Below, piece after piece: positions 25,145-28,440 of a stretch of DNA of 28,440 bases. The position numbers and the translations under genes were made by a program. Origin of the DNA: Gammaproteobacteria bacterium (GTDB lineage Bacteria > Pseudomonadota > Gammaproteobacteria > Granulosicoccales > Granulosicoccaceae); NCBI GenBank assembly GCA_019634245.1, contig JAHQVR010000311.1, forward strand, positions 1 to 28,440, in the 5' to 3' direction. The stretch's first letter is position 1. Each line of letters starts with the position of its first letter. The notes beneath the pieces were generated by a model, which did no database searches, was not told where the DNA came from, and worked only from the letters and a program-made list of their open reading frames with translations.

Positions 25145-26473
25145 CTAAAAACACAGCGGAAAAACTGTTCCCTTGGACGTCTTTATAGCAGTGCAGGCCT
25201 GTTCTTCAACGGCCACGTCCGTGTTCACGGCAATACCCACTATATCGACCGGGTTGAAACCAGTGAGCGGCGCTTGACCACCTGTGGCCCCCGTGACAAC
25301 GGTAAAGGCCGTATCGGCGTCAACCACAGCATCGGCAACGGCGGTAATTCGGAATGTGCTGGAAAAACCATTGCCACTATTCAAGATGACAATTGGCGTT
25401 GATAAGGTAATCTCGGTACTGACAGTACTGATAGGAACAAAGAACACGTCGATTGGGCCAGGCGTAAAACCGACGATGGAGACCGTAACATCGACGAAAG
25501 AACCTTCATCGATAAATAAGCCAGCTCCACTTGAAGGTTGAATAGTAAGGGTGTCAACACCATCGATATTCTGGTTGGTCACAGCCACATTGCTTGCCAA
25601 TACGCCAGCAAAATTGGTGGTGCCTCCGACTGACGTAACGGTATTGCTTATCTCGTACCCCACATCACCATCATTGACAACATCAGAGGCCCCGGGCGTG
25701 ACGGTGACGGTCTGAGGTGTATTCCAGTTGGCGTTGCTAAACATCAGCGACGCTGGCGCCACCGTACCTTCGGTGACATCATTAGAGGCAATGTTGATGG
25801 TTACCGTCTCTCCCGCAGAAGGAGCCTGATTTAATGCAATTTCATAGGTAACCGGAATGCCGCTTTCCACCGTGGTCAGCGTGGTCGGCGTCACAGTGAC
25901 TTGCGGCATATTCGGGTTCACATAGCTAATACAGTATATGGGGATAGGAAAACCAGTATCGCAGGCTGATGCGCTACCGGTTAGATAAAATTGATTCGTC
26001 TCATTCGAGCTCCCTGCCTGACCAGTCCCACCAGTGTTGTCGGTCCAGCCTGCACAGTTGAATATGCTGAGTGAACCGTCTCCAGCACTTCCGGTGTACG
26101 GCGACGTGGCACCACCAATAATATTCGTTAATGGCGTTGTGCCCGCATCAAGCAAGGCTGCAAAATTAACCGTAATTTGCGTTGTGCCATCGACCTGAAA
26201 AATGGTTTCGTTGGTGGGAATATTGTAGTTTGCAGGCATATCCCGGATTTCATCGGCGGCATCCACCGAAAGAAAAGCGCGGGTGGTGCTGGCGGGTATG
26301 CCAGGATTATTGGCATCGCCATTACAAAAAGCATCAGCACCGGCTCGACCACCAATATTGCCATCAGTTCTCGTGTCACTTAGCCATAGCCTGGTATCGG
26401 CATGGCTATGGTAAGAAATGAAAAACAGACTCAAAATAAGGCCTTTGATGATCGGGTGTTTTACGGGCGCCAT
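25145..26473 (-). CDS. Secreted DUF1554-like protein with Ig-like domains and Cys-containing tail
   Basis: A 442-residue exported protein. A Sec signal peptide ends near HSHA-DTRLW (residue 26). Residues about 27-190 resemble DUF1554 (LWLSDTRTDGNIGGRAGADAFC), a domain of surface and secreted proteins. Two beta-sandwich, Ig- or Calx-beta-like modules follow: VTVTPTTLTTVESGIPVTYE near 193, with a typical NWNTPQTVTVTP strand, and a second from about 310. The sequence is Thr/Ser/Val-rich with few lysines, as in surface adhesins. The last residues, ACTAIKTSKGTVFPLCF, carry two cysteines and a terminal phenylalanine after an acidic patch. They match no anchor signal I can name. A role in surface display or adhesion is inferred. 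Confidence 0.72.
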   Translation of the reverse strand: MAPVKHPIIKGLILSLFFISYHSHADTRLWLSDTRTDGNIGGRAGADAFCNGDANNPGIPASTTRAFLSVDAADEIRDMPANYNIPTNETIFQVDGTTQITVNFAALLDAGTTPLTNIIGGATSPYTGSAGDGSLSIFNCAGWTDNTGGTGQAGSSNETNQFYLTGSASACDTGFPIPIYCISYVNPNMPQVTVTPTTLTTVESGIPVTYEIALNQAPSAGETVTINIASNDVTEGTVAPASLMFSNANWNTPQTVTVTPGASDVVNDGDVGYEISNTVTSVGGTTNFAGVLASNVAVTNQNIDGVDTLTIQPSSGAGLFIDEGSFVDVTVSIVGFTPGPIDVFFVPISTVSTEITLSTPIVILNSGNGFSSTFRITAVADAVVDADTAFTVVTGATGGQAPLTGFNPVDIVGIAVNTDVAVEEQACTAIKTSKGTVFPLCF

Positions 26474-26546
26474 AGGTGATTAATGTCTGAGCTTGGGTTT
26501 GATTGATAACACCACATTTTAGACAAAGGTCAGCCATTGGGGAAGG

Positions 26547-26562
26547 CCTGCTAAATAGCAGG
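26547..26562. other. Short perfect inverted repeat
   Basis: CCTGCT and AGCAGG flank AAAT, giving a 16-base hairpin between the divergent DUF1554-like and LuxR-like genes, just upstream of a promoter. It could be an operator half-site pair or a small RNA hairpin; no T-run follows. Confidence 0.3.
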
Positions 26563-26570
26563 GGGGATGA

Positions 26571-26599
26571 TTGACAACGCTTAATCGTTGAACCAATAT
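26571..26599 (+). promoter_or_regulatory. Sigma-70 type promoter of the LuxR-like gene
   Basis: -35 TTGACA (26571-26576), 17-base spacer, -10 CAATAT (26594-26599). The spacer holds a small inverted repeat, CAACG-CTTAAT-CGTTG, overlapping the -35, a possible operator. The broken LuxR-like gene starts about 90 bases downstream. Confidence 0.5.
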
Positions 26600-26689
26600 G
26601 GCCGGAGCTCGACACCACTCATATTTCTCATTGTGCAAGATAATTTAATACGGTAGATACACGTTTGCTCAGCAAATGACAGTGCGAGC

Positions 26690-27424
26690 ATGATCGAACT
26701 CTATCTGCGTTATCTGCAAGAGCAACTTTCAGCACACCAAGTACTTTGGTATGCCGCCTACAAAGGTTCTTATGGCAGAGAGCTATGGCAAACCAAGCTT
26801 ATGCTGGGCTGGAAGGTGGTTGACGTTGTCTTCCCGATTGGCTTTGACGGCAACTTGTGGGAGGAAACGAAAGCCTACTTCAAATAAGCTCTAGAATCAG
26901 GCAATGTTGACCCGCAGGTTGAGCTATCCGTTAACAGCGCCGGTCAATCACGCGTACATCTTTTATGTGATGCCATTGCTAAACAAGACTGGCAAGAACA
27001 TTGGATGAAACCCTGGCTGGAGAGACAAGGCGTTGGTGAACGTATGGTCGGGGCGTTTACTCTTTCGGACAAATCAGAGAGCTACTTCCTAGTGGACCGC
27101 CAGCCGAACTCGCCAGCTTTTACCGAAGCGGATCGACAATTATTCTATGAGTTACTGATAAGCTTTCCTCGCTTGCACTACTGGCTATTCCTAGAAAGGG
27201 GCTTAGTAGCGCCAGCGCACCGCCCCCTGTCACCACGAGAAAGGCAAGTCCTTAACCTACTCATGGGCCCGATGTCTGAACTAGAAATTGCGCAATCACT
27301 AGCGCTTTCTAAAGGCACAGTGCATAACTATATTGGCAATATTTATAAAAACTTCGTAGTCTCGAGTCGATATGAATTAATCCAGCTTTGGCTTAAACCT
27401 GTTAGCGCAGTAAGTTATGTATAA
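26690..27424 (+). pseudogene. LuxR family regulator interrupted by one in-frame stop
   Basis: One 245-codon frame runs from 26690 to 27424, broken only by TAA at 26885-26887 (codon 66). Protein-like sequence continues in the same frame on both sides (VFPIGFDGNLWEETKAYFK, stop, ALESGNVDPQVELSVNS). The N-terminal part is an uncharacterised sensor region. The C-terminal part, about codons 180-235, is a LuxR-type helix-turn-helix (LSPRERQVLNLLMG, then EIAQSLALSKGTVHNYIGNI). A 139-codon downstream frame from ATG 27005 could give the DNA-binding part alone, but no good ribosome-binding site precedes it. A recent nonsense mutation, readthrough, or a sequencing error would all look like this. Confidence 0.72.
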
Positions 27425-27759
27425 AAGAAAATAGGCACTATCAGTTACTTATACTATTAAGACCAACAAGGTCAGCAATGATGCTAGGGCTGAACTGACA
27501 CATGCTTACGTAATATTGAAAACGCACCTACAAAGCACAAGAATTTCTATTTCGAAACCTCATGTCAGAGCGTTCAACTTGAACGAGATGGCCTTGGTTT
27601 AGATGCTACCCAATTGACTTCTTTGAGTATACAAGACCCATTCACCAACTTCTAATCTGTCCCAGTTTGGCTCCTAGCGGCCAGTATGAATAACGAAATA
27701 GATGTGGAAGTATCTTGGATGCAGGTCTTAGGGAATAGGTCTTTTCTCTAACGCCTGAC
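27425..27759. other. Intergenic region with a palindrome and a startless open frame
   Basis: No intact gene seen. CGTTCAA-C-TTGAACG is a 15-base palindrome at 27571-27585. A plus-strand frame stays open for 53 codons from 27494 to a stop at 27655 (containing SVQLERDGLGLDATQLTSL) but has no usual start codon or ribosome-binding site. A 21-codon frame at 27686-27751 is likewise unsupported. These could be remnants of displaced genes. Confidence 0.4.
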
Positions 27760-28368
27760 TTAGGAAATAGCAGAAAGGAAGACATTTAGAGGCTTTGCAC
27801 AGTCTTCAGTAAATGCTTTTCTTACTTTTGGCTCATCCTGCATACCATCGATCAAAATACCCATTTCATTCGAAGTTGCATATGACTCAAATGTAGACAT
27901 TGGAAGTTTACGGGTGCTTTGAATATAGAATACGACCATCGTAAACATTGTTAAGCCGGCCGCGGGACCAAAATGCTCATCGACAGTTGTCGGGGTGTAG
28001 TGAGGTGGCAATGACAGGGTTAAAGAGGCAAGCCAAAGCTGGTATCGGCCCATCGCTTCTTTCGCCGTTTCTTTGGTGACTGGATAGCCAGGTGTTTGAA
28101 AGACAGGGGCGTTACCGATGATTACTTTTACATCTGTATCAAAGAGGTAAGTGTCAAATCTGTTTACTAATTTAATCGCAGATTCAGTTAGTTGTTGAGA
28201 GCCGTTTTCCTCAGCCAAAACCCCGGTTTTAAACCTGCTTTCTAGTTGTTTAGCCATTCCTTTTTTGCTTGAGGAGGGATTCATTCGCTTGACTGAATCT
28301 GTTCTTGTGAAGCAACACCCGTGGTAAAAAAAGCCGTGGCTAGAACAACAATCAACCGGTGCATTCAT
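27760..28368 (-). CDS. Hypothetical protein, family not recognised
   Basis: A 202-residue frame with no domain I can name. The first 25 residues are cysteine-rich (PVDCCSSHGFFYHGCC) and do not look like a signal peptide. The ATG at 28284 (MNPSSSKKGMAKQLESRFKTG) is an equally plausible start, giving 174 residues. The body looks like a soluble globular protein with mixed helix (ESAIKLVNRFDTYLFDTDVK) and one hydrophobic stretch (AAGLTMFTMVVFYIQ). It stands alone at the right edge, transcribed leftwards, with TATATT about 25 bases upstream of the first ATG as a possible -10. Length and residue composition support a real gene, but not strongly. Confidence 0.5.
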   Translation of the reverse strand: MNAPVDCCSSHGFFYHGCCFTRTDSVKRMNPSSSKKGMAKQLESRFKTGVLAEENGSQQLTESAIKLVNRFDTYLFDTDVKVIIGNAPVFQTPGYPVTKETAKEAMGRYQLWLASLTLSLPPHYTPTTVDEHFGPAAGLTMFTMVVFYIQSTRKLPMSTFESYATSNEMGILIDGMQDEPKVRKAFTEDCAKPLNVFLSAIS

Positions 28369-28440
28369 ATCTTCATTCGGAGTCTCTCTTAATATACAGC
28401 TTAGATAATTACTGATTATGGAAAAGAGCTAAATGGGATC

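Noticed and set aside
27686..27751. 21-codon plus-strand frame starting MNNEIDVEVSWMQ
   Set aside because: Too short, no ribosome-binding site, no recognisable family.
1..28440. CRISPR arrays, tRNA or rRNA genes, insertion sequences, attachment sites
   Set aside because: No regularly spaced repeats, no tRNA-like cloverleaf or rRNA sequence, and no transposase or integrase reading frame were seen on either strand.

Overview
The window reads as accessory catabolic DNA of a Gram-negative proteobacterium, most likely a marine gammaproteobacterium. This rests on PotABCD-type ABC and DctPQM-type TRAP transporters, Tat and Sec signal peptides, Tex, ArsH and DUF1992 homologues, and roughly even base composition. 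The lineage is inferred from gene content; no rRNA, tRNA or other marker is present, and I see no CRISPR array, transposase gene or integrase.

Left part (1-5165): a short repeat-rich stretch with a perfect 18-bp palindrome and a REP-like 'ggggacagaatta' repeat, then a leftward operon. Its order is ATPase, Tat-exported solute-binding protein, hairpin terminator, two permeases, Asp/Glu/hydantoin racemase. It looks like uptake of a charged nitrogenous solute followed by racemisation. Then come the housekeeping gene tex (5563-7914), a gene-poor stretch with what looks like a decayed reading frame, and a two-gene cassette of unknown function (an exported Cys/Trp-repeat protein and a three-helix membrane protein, 8321-9715).

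Middle part (9780-15970): a GntR/FCD regulator diverges from an SDR dehydrogenase-dctP-dctQ-dctM operon. A perfect 14-bp palindrome with a GTATAC core sits between the -35 and -10 of the SDR promoter and is the obvious operator. Next are a DUF6644/DUF6152-like membrane/periplasmic pair on the minus strand and a DUF1992 protein.

Core of interest (16020-23899): two divergent operons share one promoter region. Leftward are a Rieske oxygenase, an MDR oxidoreductase translationally coupled to it through a TTG start, and a SAM methyltransferase. Rightward are an FMN/4Fe-4S/FAD demethylase-type flavoprotein, an XRE-cupin regulator, and two tandem enolase-superfamily enzymes with the K/D/E/D/K active site of the hydroxyproline-betaine epimerase and cis-3-hydroxyproline dehydratase group. 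A 28-bp inverted repeat (13-bp arms) overlaps the -10 elements on both strands. The set resembles betaine N-demethylation pathways (stachydrine, hydroxyproline betaine), but the pair of enolases, the MDR partner and the missing Rieske reductase make it distinct.

Right part (23900-28440): an orphan arsH, a secreted protein with a DUF1554-like domain and an unusual Cys-containing C-terminal tail, a LuxR-type regulator interrupted by one in-frame stop, and an unrecognised protein on the minus strand. This end looks like loosely packed accessory DNA.
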